Assembly (NCBI GenBank): GCA_028278325.1 | Contig: JANQEO010000320.1 | Location: 90,330 to 154,329, forward strand | Source of the DNA: Candidatus Binatia bacterium | GTDB lineage: Bacteria > Desulfobacterota > Binatia > UBA1149 > JAJCZL01 | Direction: 5' to 3' | Length of the DNA stretch: 64,000 bases | Part shown: positions 28,446 to 36,698 of the stretch, one piece after another | Position numbering within the stretch: position 1 is the first letter of the stretch | Layout of the letters: each line of letters begins with the position of its first letter | Made by a program: the position numbers and the translations under genes | Notes under the pieces: generated by a model | The model's input: only the letters and a program-made list of their open reading frames with translations | Databases searched by the model: none | What the model was told of the DNA's origin: nothing

Positions 28446-29204
28446 GTGACGCCGGATTCTTTGAAAAGGCTGCTCGAGAGCGTCGGACGCGGCGAGGTAG
28501 GCGCCGACGAGGCCGTAGAACAACTCAAGCACATGCCCTTCGCGGATCTCGGTTTCGCAAAGGTCGATCATCATCGTGAGCTACGCCACGGCCTCGCGGA
28601 AGTGGTCTACGGAGAGGGCAAGAAGCCGGAGCAGGTCGTGGCCATCGTCAACGAACTCGTCGGGCGCCACGGCGGCGCTCTGGTTACGCGTCTCGACGAG
28701 AGGGCGGGCGCCGAGGTGGCCTCGGCCGTAGACGGGTTTCGCTATAACCCCATGGCACGTGTCGGCAGGGTAGGCTCGCGTTCGGGCGAAGCGTCTAGGC
28801 GAAGCGTTGCCGTCGTTACTGCGGGAACCTCCGATCAGCCGGTCGCGGAAGAAGCGGCCGAGACCTTGGACTTCCTCGGCATCCGCATCGATCGCCACTC
28901 CGACGTGGGAGTGGCCGGCATCCACAGACTGCTGGCGAGCCGCGAGGCCATCGGTGATGCTTCTCTGGCCATCGTGGTTGCGGGCATGGAGGGCGCGTTG
29001 CCGAGTGTGGTCGGTGGATTGGTCGACATACCCATCATCGCGGTGCCCACCAGCATCGGCTACGGCGCCAGCTTCGGCGGACTGAGCGCACTCCTGGCGA
29101 TGCTGAACTCCTGCGCGGCCGGTGTAACGGTCGTCAACATCGACAACGGGTTCGGCGCGGCGGTCGCGGCAGGACTCATACTTAGGACCGCGGCGCGAAC
29201 CTGA
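28446..29204 (+). CDS. larB: LarB-like pyridinium-3,5-biscarboxylic acid mononucleotide synthase
   Basis: 252 residues. LarB carboxylates and hydrolyses nicotinic acid adenine dinucleotide in the first step of the nickel-pincer cofactor of lactate racemase. The N-terminal 100 residues, starting with LLESVGRGEVGADEAVEQLKHMPFADLGFAKVDHHRE in two parts, are LarB-specific; the C-terminal half is AIR-carboxylase-like (SVAVVTAGTSDQPVAEEAAE, VAGMEGALPSVVGGLVDIPIIAVPTS, NIDNGFGAAVAAGLI). That separates it from PurE. No larC or larE is seen in the window, so the pathway must be completed elsewhere or the protein has another use. Confidence 0.9.
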   Translation: MTPDSLKRLLESVGRGEVGADEAVEQLKHMPFADLGFAKVDHHRELRHGLAEVVYGEGKKPEQVVAIVNELVGRHGGALVTRLDERAGAEVASAVDGFRYNPMARVGRVGSRSGEASRRSVAVVTAGTSDQPVAEEAAETLDFLGIRIDRHSDVGVAGIHRLLASREAIGDASLAIVVAGMEGALPSVVGGLVDIPIIAVPTSIGYGASFGGLSALLAMLNSCAAGVTVVNIDNGFGAAVAAGLILRTAART

Positions 29205-29270
29205 AGGTCGCTCAGTATCGGGCGTGATTGGCCGCGCCCGGCAGTATTCGCTTCGAGTCGAGCGGGGCTA

Positions 29271-30002
29271 TCAGTCGGCGGAGACCGCGTGGAAGGAATC
29301 GACGTCGGTCAGCCCTTCGGGGACTTCGGACAGGGTTTCCCAGACCAGGTTGAGCGTAGTCGTCGAGTTCTCCGAGTAGTCTTGGATCACGACCTTCCCC
29401 GGCAGCGGGCGGCTGCCCACCATCTTGTAGTCCGAGTTCGTCCTCAGACGCACCAGGTTGGTGAAGTTCTCACGGTAATACTTGATGGTGAGAGGAACGA
29501 GCTTGGCCTTGTCGAAGCTGATGACGTAGAGGCTGTACGGTTGCTCGTCGGCTGCGTAGAGGCTCACCGTTTTCTCGAGCCGCGATTCGTCGGAGATGAA
29601 AGTCATGGTGTAGTCCTTCGCCCAGAATGCGAAGAACTCCATCAACCTCAGGTCCGTGCCGGGCACTACCGTATCGACATCCATCTTTACGGGCTTGCCT
29701 GAACCGTTCTTGACCACGCTCGCCTTGCCCCACGCCAGAGGCGCCAGTGACTTCCAGCCGCTCGGCTTCACGTGCAAGAACTGCCGGCCTCCTTCCGACG
29801 GATCGATTACCAGTACAGCCTGAGATTCGGAGCCGTCCGAACGCGAGATAGCGATCTTGGCTTTTACGGGCCCGCTCAGCGTGGCCATGCGCTCGGCGCG
29901 AGAGAGAAAGGCGGCCAGATCCCCGGGGCTGGCGAAAACCCCCGAAGGGGACGCCACCATCAGGAGCAAGAACAGGACGAGCGACCGGGGGGCACGGGTC
30001 AT
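29271..30002 (-). CDS. Outer-membrane lipoprotein-sorting-like protein (LolA fold)
   Basis: 243 residues from ATG 30002, with a signal peptide ending SPSGVFA. The mature part matches the LolA/LolB-like outer membrane lipoprotein-sorting family (COG2834 type): an N-terminal ATLSGPVKAKIAISRSDG, then strands with GRQFLHVKPSGWKSLAPLAWG, a central helix with DLRLMEFFAFWAKDYTM, and a final strand set with KVVIQDYSENSTTTLNLVWETLSEVPEG. These proteins bind lipids or lipoproteins in the periplasm. The frame allows starts at 30041 and 30020 as well; no ribosome site decides. It is convergent with larB. Confidence 0.75.
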   Translation of the reverse strand: MTRAPRSLVLFLLLMVASPSGVFASPGDLAAFLSRAERMATLSGPVKAKIAISRSDGSESQAVLVIDPSEGGRQFLHVKPSGWKSLAPLAWGKASVVKNGSGKPVKMDVDTVVPGTDLRLMEFFAFWAKDYTMTFISDESRLEKTVSLYAADEQPYSLYVISFDKAKLVPLTIKYYRENFTNLVRLRTNSDYKMVGSRPLPGKVVIQDYSENSTTTLNLVWETLSEVPEGLTDVDSFHAVSAD

Positions 30003-30109
30003 GATCAACAAATATCGCATCAACGTCGGCTTGACCAACACTTCCAGGCCGAGGCCGCTCGCTTGCCCCCCTCCTGTGGGGTCAACCGGTTGATGGCATA
30101 CAAATCGTG

Positions 30110-30139
30110 TTGACGTGGGGCATGCCGTTGGCCTAGTGT
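30110..30139 (+). promoter_or_regulatory. Candidate promoter, TTGACG-N18-TAGTGT
   Basis: TTGACG (30110-30115) and TAGTGT (30134-30139) are separated by 18 bases and lie 60 bases before the GTG of the cysteine/lysine-repeat protein. The palindrome TCAACCGGTTGA (30082-30093) lies just upstream and could be an operator. Prediction by eye only. Confidence 0.35.
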
Positions 30140-30198
30140 GACAGGCTGTAAGGGGGGGAGGTGCCCAAGGGCCCTAGGCTTCATCAAGGAGGAGCCCA

Positions 30199-31692
30199 GT
30201 GACCAACAGCGACTTCCGCTCTCGATCCGTTCTTTCTCCCGGATTCTTCAAACACGTTCTGACCGTCGCCGCGCTCGTTCTCTGCGTGTTGCCGGTGCGT
30301 GCGCATGCAACCTTCCATCTCATGGTCATAGACGAGCTGCTGACCAGCTACGGCGGCGACGCCAACGTCCAGTTCGTCGAGCTTCGCATGCTCTCTGCTG
30401 GTCAGCATCTGGTCGGCGACACTGTCCTGGCCGTGTTCGATGACGGCGGCTACGCCGGCGACGTTTTGGTGCTGCCCAACGACGTTGCCGTTACCGCAGC
30501 CGGAGCCCGCGTTCTCCTGGCCACCGCGGATTTCACTGCCGCGACCGGCCTGACACCGGACTTCACGATACCGGCCTCTCTTCCTCTGGGTGGGGGGATG
30601 ATCTGTTGGGGAGCCCCCGGCAGTGTCGCGCCCCCGCCGACTTGGGACCGTACGGTCCTGGCCAACTACATCGACTGTGTGAACTACGGCAGCTATGCCG
30701 GGCCCATGAACATCTTCGGCCCCACGCCCGTTTCTCTTTCGCCCGAGGGGCGCAGCCTGCAGCGCACCGGCAACTCAGCCGGGGGGGACGATGCCGATTT
30801 CGCCTGCAGTGACCCGGCGACGCCGCGCCGTAACGATGGCGCGACCACGACCATGGCCGCTACTAGTCCATGCCCGAGCCTTCCTTTGACCAAGGATCAA
30901 CAGAAGTGCGCCAATGGCTTCATTAATGCATCGTCCAAAGTCCTCAAGGCATACGGCAAGGCGGCAGCTACCTGCGTCAAAGACATCGGGAACGACAAGG
31001 GAGCCGCGCCCGAGCCGGCTGCATGCGTCGCCGCCGACCCGCGCGCGACCAAGAAAACCGGCAAAGCCGAAGCCAACGTCGACAAGCAGATCGACAAGCA
31101 CTGCAGCGTTCCCTACCCGATGGACTGCCCGCCGCCCTGCGATGCGAACGATTCAGGCGGAGCGACTACGGGCATCGACGACGACGCTGAGTTGAAGGCC
31201 TGCCTGCTCTGCTACAACAAGGCGGCCAGCTGGTCGGGATCGCAGCCCAGTTTATTCAAGGGCGTTCACGGCCGAATCCTCGACGGGGCTACGATCGTCT
31301 CGAAGTCCGTGGATCCCGCAGGTGCCAAGTGTCAGACCAACACCGTCAAGTTCACCGAGAAGCTCTTCAAGACCTACGCCAAGGAATTCGTGAAATGCGT
31401 CAAAGGGGAGTTCAAGGCCGACGCCTTACCGCCCGTAGATGTGTGCGTAGGAGTGGATCCCAAGCTCAAGATCGACAAGGCGCGCATGAAGCTCGACGAC
31501 AAGGTCAACGCTTGCACCCCACCGCCTGCTTTCGACGGAGGTGAATGCGCATCGCTGGACGGCCCGGCGCTGACAGGCTGCATCGACTCGGTGATACGCT
31601 GTGAGACCTGTCAGTGGGCGAATCTGCTGACCGGCGCCGCCGTCGATTGCGATCTCTTCGACAACGCGGTCGTCGACACCAGCTGTCAGTAA
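30199..31692 (+). CDS. Secreted cysteine/lysine-repeat protein
   Basis: 497 residues, GTG start with AAGGAGGAG at 30185-30193. The signal peptide ends VLPVRAHA. Residues 38-220 form a beta-rich domain of lamin-tail type appearance (FHLMVIDELLTSYGGDANVQFVELR in two pieces). The rest consists of two long cysteine/lysine repeats: C237-x21-C259-x16-C276-x25-C302 and C378-x21-C400-x15-C416-x22-C439, each helical and lysine-rich. The protein is likely exported and disulfide-linked. I recall similar K/C-rich repeats in deltaproteobacteria-like genomes, with no known function. It is convergent with the next gene, four bases between stops. Confidence 0.7.
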   Translation: MTNSDFRSRSVLSPGFFKHVLTVAALVLCVLPVRAHATFHLMVIDELLTSYGGDANVQFVELRMLSAGQHLVGDTVLAVFDDGGYAGDVLVLPNDVAVTAAGARVLLATADFTAATGLTPDFTIPASLPLGGGMICWGAPGSVAPPPTWDRTVLANYIDCVNYGSYAGPMNIFGPTPVSLSPEGRSLQRTGNSAGGDDADFACSDPATPRRNDGATTTMAATSPCPSLPLTKDQQKCANGFINASSKVLKAYGKAAATCVKDIGNDKGAAPEPAACVAADPRATKKTGKAEANVDKQIDKHCSVPYPMDCPPPCDANDSGGATTGIDDDAELKACLLCYNKAASWSGSQPSLFKGVHGRILDGATIVSKSVDPAGAKCQTNTVKFTEKLFKTYAKEFVKCVKGEFKADALPPVDVCVGVDPKLKIDKARMKLDDKVNACTPPPAFDGGECASLDGPALTGCIDSVIRCETCQWANLLTGAAVDCDLFDNAVVDTSCQ

Positions 31693-31696
31693 GAGA

Positions 31697-33154
31697 TCAG
31701 TCGTCGTTGACGGTGACGACCTTGACGCCGCCGAGACCGGCGGTCACGACGAGGAAGTCGCCGTTGTACTCGACGTGGTTGACGGACTCGAGCTGACCGA
31801 ATTGCAGCTGGCCGAGCATCGTCAGAGTTACCGGCGTTTCGCTGCCGCTGCTTTCGAAGTCATGGTCGGCGCGGGCGACGAATACTCCGCCTTCACCGTT
31901 GGACATGAAGACGAGGTCGCCCGAAGCCGCCACGGCGTTGGTGACAACCACCGAGGGATCCAACCCGGCCACGCTGGGCGTCGCCAGTGATCCGAGCACC
32001 TGGCCGCTGTTGATGCTCAACACCTGAACACCGGCGGATCCGGCGGCGATGAAGGCCTTGCCACCGACGACATCGACGGCTGACTTGGCTTCAGGGACGT
32101 CGGCTCCCGCGAATGGGTAGCTGGCGACCAGGCTGAAGTCGTCGGCGTTGAACACGGCCAGCCGTCCGGGCGTACCCTGCACGGTCACGATCTTGTCGTC
32201 GTAGACTTCGGCCCAACGCAGATCGTCGAGGGCTACGGGCGTGCGATCCGCCGCAAGGCTGCTGTAGCCGACAGATGCGAGATGGCCGGTGTTGCCCGAG
32301 GTGGTCACGATGCTGTTGCCGTTTACGGTAACACTCGTGCCGGCGAAGCTGGTGAGATCGATACGCGCCCGCCCCCAATTGATGAACCAGGGACCGAACA
32401 GGCGAACCCTCTCGAGCGCGGCCGGCGAAGAGAGAGCAACATCGTCCGACGCCTGAGCGACGTAGACACGCGAACCTCGTGATGTAACGTTGATCGCGTC
32501 AGCATCGCTGAAGGTGACCCTCGAGCGTAGGCGAGGATTACTCGGCGTGCGCATGCTGATGTAGTCGACGCAGCCCTTGTAGGGTGCGCCCACCATCATG
32601 TAGCTGACCAAGAAGTCGTCATTGTAGCCGTAGCGGTGTGCGCTCACCGCCTGCAAAGTCTGACCGTCGAGCTGAGGAGGTGTGACCTCAGCCACCAGAG
32701 TCAGTACCGGTTCGGCAGGCGGGCTGCCCATGTTGCCGAAAACGAAGGCAGAGCCGGGGTCGGCGTCGACGATCTCGACGTCCTCGGCTTGCACGACAAC
32801 CTCGGCGTCAAGCGTATTGTCGTCGTTGATTATGTTGAACTGGCCGTCGTTGATGTCGCCTGGGTTTACGCCCTCGGCGCAGAACAACTTGACCTTCTCG
32901 TCGACCGAGCGCTGCAGGGTCAGCAGGACATCGGTCACACTGAAAGCGCCGTCGTCGTTGGTATCGCAGAGCCAGACTTCGCAGTCGGCCCCGTTGACGG
33001 CTGCTTGCAGGACCTGAAGGGCATCGGAGACGCTCACGACCCCGTTGTCGTCGGCATCACCACAGGTCGTTGTCGCCGGCGACGGAGTGGTCATCGTGAC
33101 GGTGATCACTATCGCTGCCGCGAGCGTCAAGTATTTGACGGTTCCGTTTCGCAT
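31697..33154 (-). CDS. Secreted beta-propeller protein with N-terminal dockerin-like pair
   Basis: 485 residues with a signal peptide at the start. Residues 31-92 are a pair of calcium-loop helices bracketed by cysteines: CGDADDNGVVSVSDAL..LQ, then CDTNDDGAFSVTDVL..LQ. This is the dockerin type I pattern. The remainder is a repeat-rich beta-propeller of the LVIVD/WD-like sort (WAEVYDDKIVTVQGTPGRLAVFN, VVGGKAFIAAGSAGVQVLSI, SGDLVFMSNGEGGVFVARAD, NGDFLVVTAGLGGVKVVTV), each with a short strand and D/G turn. A surface or secreted structural or binding role is inferred. A similar dockerin-like pair is found in two neighbours. Confidence 0.75.
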   Translation of the reverse strand: MRNGTVKYLTLAAAIVITVTMTTPSPATTTCGDADDNGVVSVSDALQVLQAAVNGADCEVWLCDTNDDGAFSVTDVLLTLQRSVDEKVKLFCAEGVNPGDINDGQFNIINDDNTLDAEVVVQAEDVEIVDADPGSAFVFGNMGSPPAEPVLTLVAEVTPPQLDGQTLQAVSAHRYGYNDDFLVSYMMVGAPYKGCVDYISMRTPSNPRLRSRVTFSDADAINVTSRGSRVYVAQASDDVALSSPAALERVRLFGPWFINWGRARIDLTSFAGTSVTVNGNSIVTTSGNTGHLASVGYSSLAADRTPVALDDLRWAEVYDDKIVTVQGTPGRLAVFNADDFSLVASYPFAGADVPEAKSAVDVVGGKAFIAAGSAGVQVLSINSGQVLGSLATPSVAGLDPSVVVTNAVAASGDLVFMSNGEGGVFVARADHDFESSGSETPVTLTMLGQLQFGQLESVNHVEYNGDFLVVTAGLGGVKVVTVNDD

Positions 33155-33239
33155 TGCCTCGCCCAGGAGTGTGCAAAGGGCGGTCCAATAGCGGCCGCGC
33201 CGCGGTTACCAAGCTTCTCTCGCGCCGACATTCGGGGCT

Positions 33240-34562
33240 ATGTGCCGGCTGGCACGTACGTTGCTGAGACAAGTTGTGGATTCCTGCGGCGAAATGATGA
33301 CGCAGCGGACACTGAGCGTCACCCGGCCGGCGCGAACTTGCTCTCATATATGTAGGCGGGCCGATGTGGCCGCATGCGGCCTCGCTACTTTTGTCACGGC
33401 CTTGGTCCTGTTGCTGGTGTTTCCCACTCGGGCCTCCGGCGCACCGGGAGCCGACGAACTCTACACTCGGGCTGTTGCCGCAGCCCACGCAGGCGACAAC
33501 GCCCGCGCCCGGGCACTGGCCCAGGAAGCCTTGGCTGTGGCGCCCGACTACGTCGATGTCGAAGTGTTGCTGGGCAGGCTGGCCGCTTGGGACAAGGACT
33601 TCGCCTCGGCCAGAAAACATCTGGACCGGGCCCTGTCTCTCGACTCCGATTACGTGGATGCCTTGGCCGCGCGTAGCGACGTAGAGTTCTGGGACGGTGA
33701 TCCCCAAGCGGCGCTCTCATATTGTGACAGGGGCCTGGCGGTGGCCCCCCATGACCCCGAACTACTGGACCGCCGCCGCCGCTTTGCTGCCGCCCTAGAA
33801 GCCAAGCAGCAGCCCAAGTGGCGGGCAGGCAAGCGGGTGGACTCAGCGTCCTCCCAGACCGGATCGGCGGTAAACCGCATGGCAGTCAGCTACATGAACG
33901 AGAGCTTCGACCGCGATTTCTCCGACTGGCACGAGTCCATCGTGAGCCTCGAGCACGAAGGGGAGCGTGGATCGGTGATCGGCCGCGTCACCTACTTCAA
34001 CCGCTTCGGTGACGACGCCCTGTTCTTCGAGGTGGACGCCTACCCTGACATTCGTGAGGGCACCTATGCATTTCTGAGCCTGGGACGCTCGACCGACAGC
34101 ATCGTCGCCGAAGCACGCTGGGCTGCCGAGATCTTTCAGGCCCTGCCCCGCAACCTCGAGGCTTCTTTCGGCTACAGAGCCCAGAAGTTCGACATGACCA
34201 TCGACACGCTCACGGCCTCCATCGCGGCTTACCTGGGTCGCTATTACGTCGCCCTCCGCCCCTACCGGTCGGAGGTGTCGGGAGAGCACACGACCACGTG
34301 GACATTGAAGCTCAGGCGCTACTTCGACGATGAGGAGGAGTACGTGACGGTCACTCTCACGGACGGTAGCTCGGTGGAGGAAGATCCGGCCGCCATCGCC
34401 TTGTTCGAACTCGATTCCTACGCGGCCGTGGCCGAGTTCAGGAAGCGTATCTGCGACGACTACGTTGCTACCTTCACGGCCGGCTTCGAGAACCAGGAGC
34501 TACCCAGCGGAGCCGACCGGGAAAAACTCTCCTTCGGTCTCGGCTTCGAGTACCTCTTCTAG
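33240..34562 (+). CDS. YaiO-family outer-membrane beta-barrel with TPR N-terminus
   Basis: 440 residues. Signal segment LATFVTALVLLLVFPTRASG, then three tetratricopeptide units (about residues 80-185; LYTRAVAAAHAGDNARARALAQEAL and following), then a C-terminal barrel of alternating strands (SIVSLEHEGERGSVIGRVTYF, AYLGRYYVALRPYRS, LSFGLGFEYLF) ending in Phe, the usual outer-membrane insertion signature. YaiO-family barrels are associated with exopolysaccharide or other envelope secretion. The start is uncertain: ATG 33240 or ATG 33294; neither has a good ribosome site. Confidence 0.78.
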   Translation: MCRLARTLLRQVVDSCGEMMTQRTLSVTRPARTCSHICRRADVAACGLATFVTALVLLLVFPTRASGAPGADELYTRAVAAAHAGDNARARALAQEALAVAPDYVDVEVLLGRLAAWDKDFASARKHLDRALSLDSDYVDALAARSDVEFWDGDPQAALSYCDRGLAVAPHDPELLDRRRRFAAALEAKQQPKWRAGKRVDSASSQTGSAVNRMAVSYMNESFDRDFSDWHESIVSLEHEGERGSVIGRVTYFNRFGDDALFFEVDAYPDIREGTYAFLSLGRSTDSIVAEARWAAEIFQALPRNLEASFGYRAQKFDMTIDTLTASIAAYLGRYYVALRPYRSEVSGEHTTTWTLKLRRYFDDEEEYVTVTLTDGSSVEEDPAAIALFELDSYAAVAEFRKRICDDYVATFTAGFENQELPSGADREKLSFGLGFEYLF

Positions 34563-34614
34563 CTTCGGTTTCCGCAGTGCACAGCGTGGCATTGTCCTGA
34601 GCAATATTGCTAGT

Positions 34615-36642
34615 ATGTTGACAGTCGGCGACCTGCCTTCCGGCAGTGTCGCTGCACTCAAACGGGTTACGGTCGCAATGTTGTCGGATGTGCTGGGCAG
34701 GGTCGTCGCGTCGTGCGGCTGCTGTGCCTTCGTCCTCGGCTTCCTTCCCGGCCAAGGCCACGCGGACCCGTCGTTCTCTCTGACCATGGAGGCCGGTGCC
34801 GTCCTCGACAGGCCACGGCCCGATGAACCGCGCGCGAAGCTTTCCACGGGATTGCGTAGTGTTCTCGACTATCAGCGAGACGGGCTCGCCGGCGCAGCAG
34901 CCGGGCTCGGGATGCGCCGCGGAGCAGCACCACGCCCCTCTTTCGGGTCGCTCCTGCGCCAACGTGCCGACGGCAAGGTGCAGGTCAACATACATCTGTA
35001 TCCGGGCGTCGACGCGGACGCGTTCGCTTCCTTGCTCTACGGTTTCGATCTCGAGTTGGAGATACTCGATACCCGCAATCACCTTTTGCAGGCCTGGATA
35101 TCTCTGAGTGACGTGGAATCGTTGGCCTCCTACGAGGAGGTGACCGCACTACGGCAGCCCGGGTATGCGATCACCAACGTCGGTAGCGCTCTTACTCAGG
35201 GCGACAGCGCCCTCAAAGCCGACCAGGCCAGGGCCGCCTACGGACTCGACGGCAGCGGGGTGACCGTGGCCGCCATATCGGACGGTGTGGAATCACTGTC
35301 GGTAGCACAGGCCAGCGGCGATCTGCCCGCATCCCAGATGATCGACGTTCTCAATGTGGGCAACGGGGATGAGGGCACCGCTCTACTCGAGATCATCCAC
35401 GACATGGCGCCGGGCTCCAACCTGGCCTTCTACGGCGTTTCCACCAGCACCGACATGCTCGCAGCCCTAGACGCTCTCGGCACCTTTGGCGCGGACGTCG
35501 TCGTTGACGATCTCACCTTCCCCGACCAGCCGGTCTTCGAGGACGGACCCATCGCGCAAGCAGTCAAAGCTCTCGTGGACGAAGGTGTTTCCTATCACAC
35601 AGCTGCAGGCAACCATGCGCTGGGCCACTACGAAGGCGAGTTCACGGGGGTCAACGCGAACCTTCCGAACGCCGGCGACATCCTGGTTCACGAGTTCGCG
35701 CCGGGAGATATAGATCTCGACATCGGAACGCTGGCGGGCGGTTCCTCTATCATTACATTGCAGTGGAACGACCAGTTCGGGTTGTCCGACAACGATTACG
35801 ATCTGCTTCTCTATGATGCCACGCTGAGCAACCTGCTTACCTTCAGCGCCGACATCCAGAACGGCGATCCCGGCCTCAACCCGAGGCCGCTGGAGTTCAT
35901 CGGCATCGCCAACCCGACCGGAAGTCTGTTCCAGGCCAAGCTGGTGATCCTGCGCCGCAGCGGTGACGACCGCCGCTTGGAGGTAAACGTCTTCAGGGCC
36001 GGCTCGATTCTCGACCACAACGATCCTAGCGGCAGCGCCTTCGGCCACCAGGCCGTAGACGGGGCTCTGACCATCGGAGCCATCAACGTGCAAGAGCCGG
36101 GCATGAACGACATCGCCGTCTACAGCGCTCGAGGCCCCGGACGCTTGGACTTCCCCTCCGAGACCTGGCGCGCCAAGCCCGATCTGGTCGGCGTCGACGG
36201 CGTCGACGTCAGCGGTGCCGGAGGCTTCCCCAGCTCGTTCTTCGGCACCTCGGCGGCGGCACCGCATAGCGCGGCCGTTGCCGCCTTGTTGCTGGGAGGA
36301 GGGGTATGCAACGGGCAACTCGTCCATGACTGCATGACCGATGCGGCCGTGGACCTCGGCGCGGGCGGGTTCGACGATGTGTACGGTCACGGTCGCATCG
36401 ATGCCCTGGCGGCGGCCGACGAATGCTTGCCGGCGACACTTTGCGGGGACGCCAACGGTGACTGCCAGCGCACTGCCTCCGATGCCTTCATTGCGCTGAG
36501 AACGGGCGTGGGGGCGGACAACTGCCAGGGCTGCGTCTGCGACGTCGACTCACAAAACGGCATCAGCGCGTCGGACTCGCTCACGATACTTCAGTTCGGC
36601 GTGGGCCAGAACGTCACCCTGGCCTGCGGCCCCTGCTCCTGA
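34615..36642 (+). CDS. Secreted subtilisin-fold serine protease with sedolisin-like triad and C-terminal dockerin-like pair
   Basis: 675 residues from ATG 34615 (ATG 34678 is also possible). The N-terminus carries a signal-like hydrophobic stretch ending GQGHA, then a propeptide-like region. The catalytic domain holds D223 in VAAISDGVE, E253 in GDEGTALLEIIHDMAPG, the VVVDDLTFPDQP segment (a sedolisin-type oxyanion Asp candidate) and S546 in FFGTSAAAPHSAAVAAL. The residue aligned with the subtilisin His is Glu, as in S53-like members. The C-terminus (from C610) is a cysteine-bracketed dockerin-like pair: CGDANGDCQRTASDAF and CDVDSQNGISASDSL. It would be exported and active outside the cell. 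Confidence 0.8.
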   Translation: MLTVGDLPSGSVAALKRVTVAMLSDVLGRVVASCGCCAFVLGFLPGQGHADPSFSLTMEAGAVLDRPRPDEPRAKLSTGLRSVLDYQRDGLAGAAAGLGMRRGAAPRPSFGSLLRQRADGKVQVNIHLYPGVDADAFASLLYGFDLELEILDTRNHLLQAWISLSDVESLASYEEVTALRQPGYAITNVGSALTQGDSALKADQARAAYGLDGSGVTVAAISDGVESLSVAQASGDLPASQMIDVLNVGNGDEGTALLEIIHDMAPGSNLAFYGVSTSTDMLAALDALGTFGADVVVDDLTFPDQPVFEDGPIAQAVKALVDEGVSYHTAAGNHALGHYEGEFTGVNANLPNAGDILVHEFAPGDIDLDIGTLAGGSSIITLQWNDQFGLSDNDYDLLLYDATLSNLLTFSADIQNGDPGLNPRPLEFIGIANPTGSLFQAKLVILRRSGDDRRLEVNVFRAGSILDHNDPSGSAFGHQAVDGALTIGAINVQEPGMNDIAVYSARGPGRLDFPSETWRAKPDLVGVDGVDVSGAGGFPSSFFGTSAAAPHSAAVAALLLGGGVCNGQLVHDCMTDAAVDLGAGGFDDVYGHGRIDALAAADECLPATLCGDANGDCQRTASDAFIALRTGVGADNCQGCVCDVDSQNGISASDSLTILQFGVGQNVTLACGPCS

Positions 36643-36698
36643 GGCTGCGCTCGCTCCAACCCGGTTAAACGCTAAAATGCCCGCCTGGAGGTTCGTAG

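Noticed and set aside
28446..29204. PurE (AIR carboxylase) for the larB gene
   Set aside because: The N-terminal 100 residues are LarB-like and PurE is much shorter.
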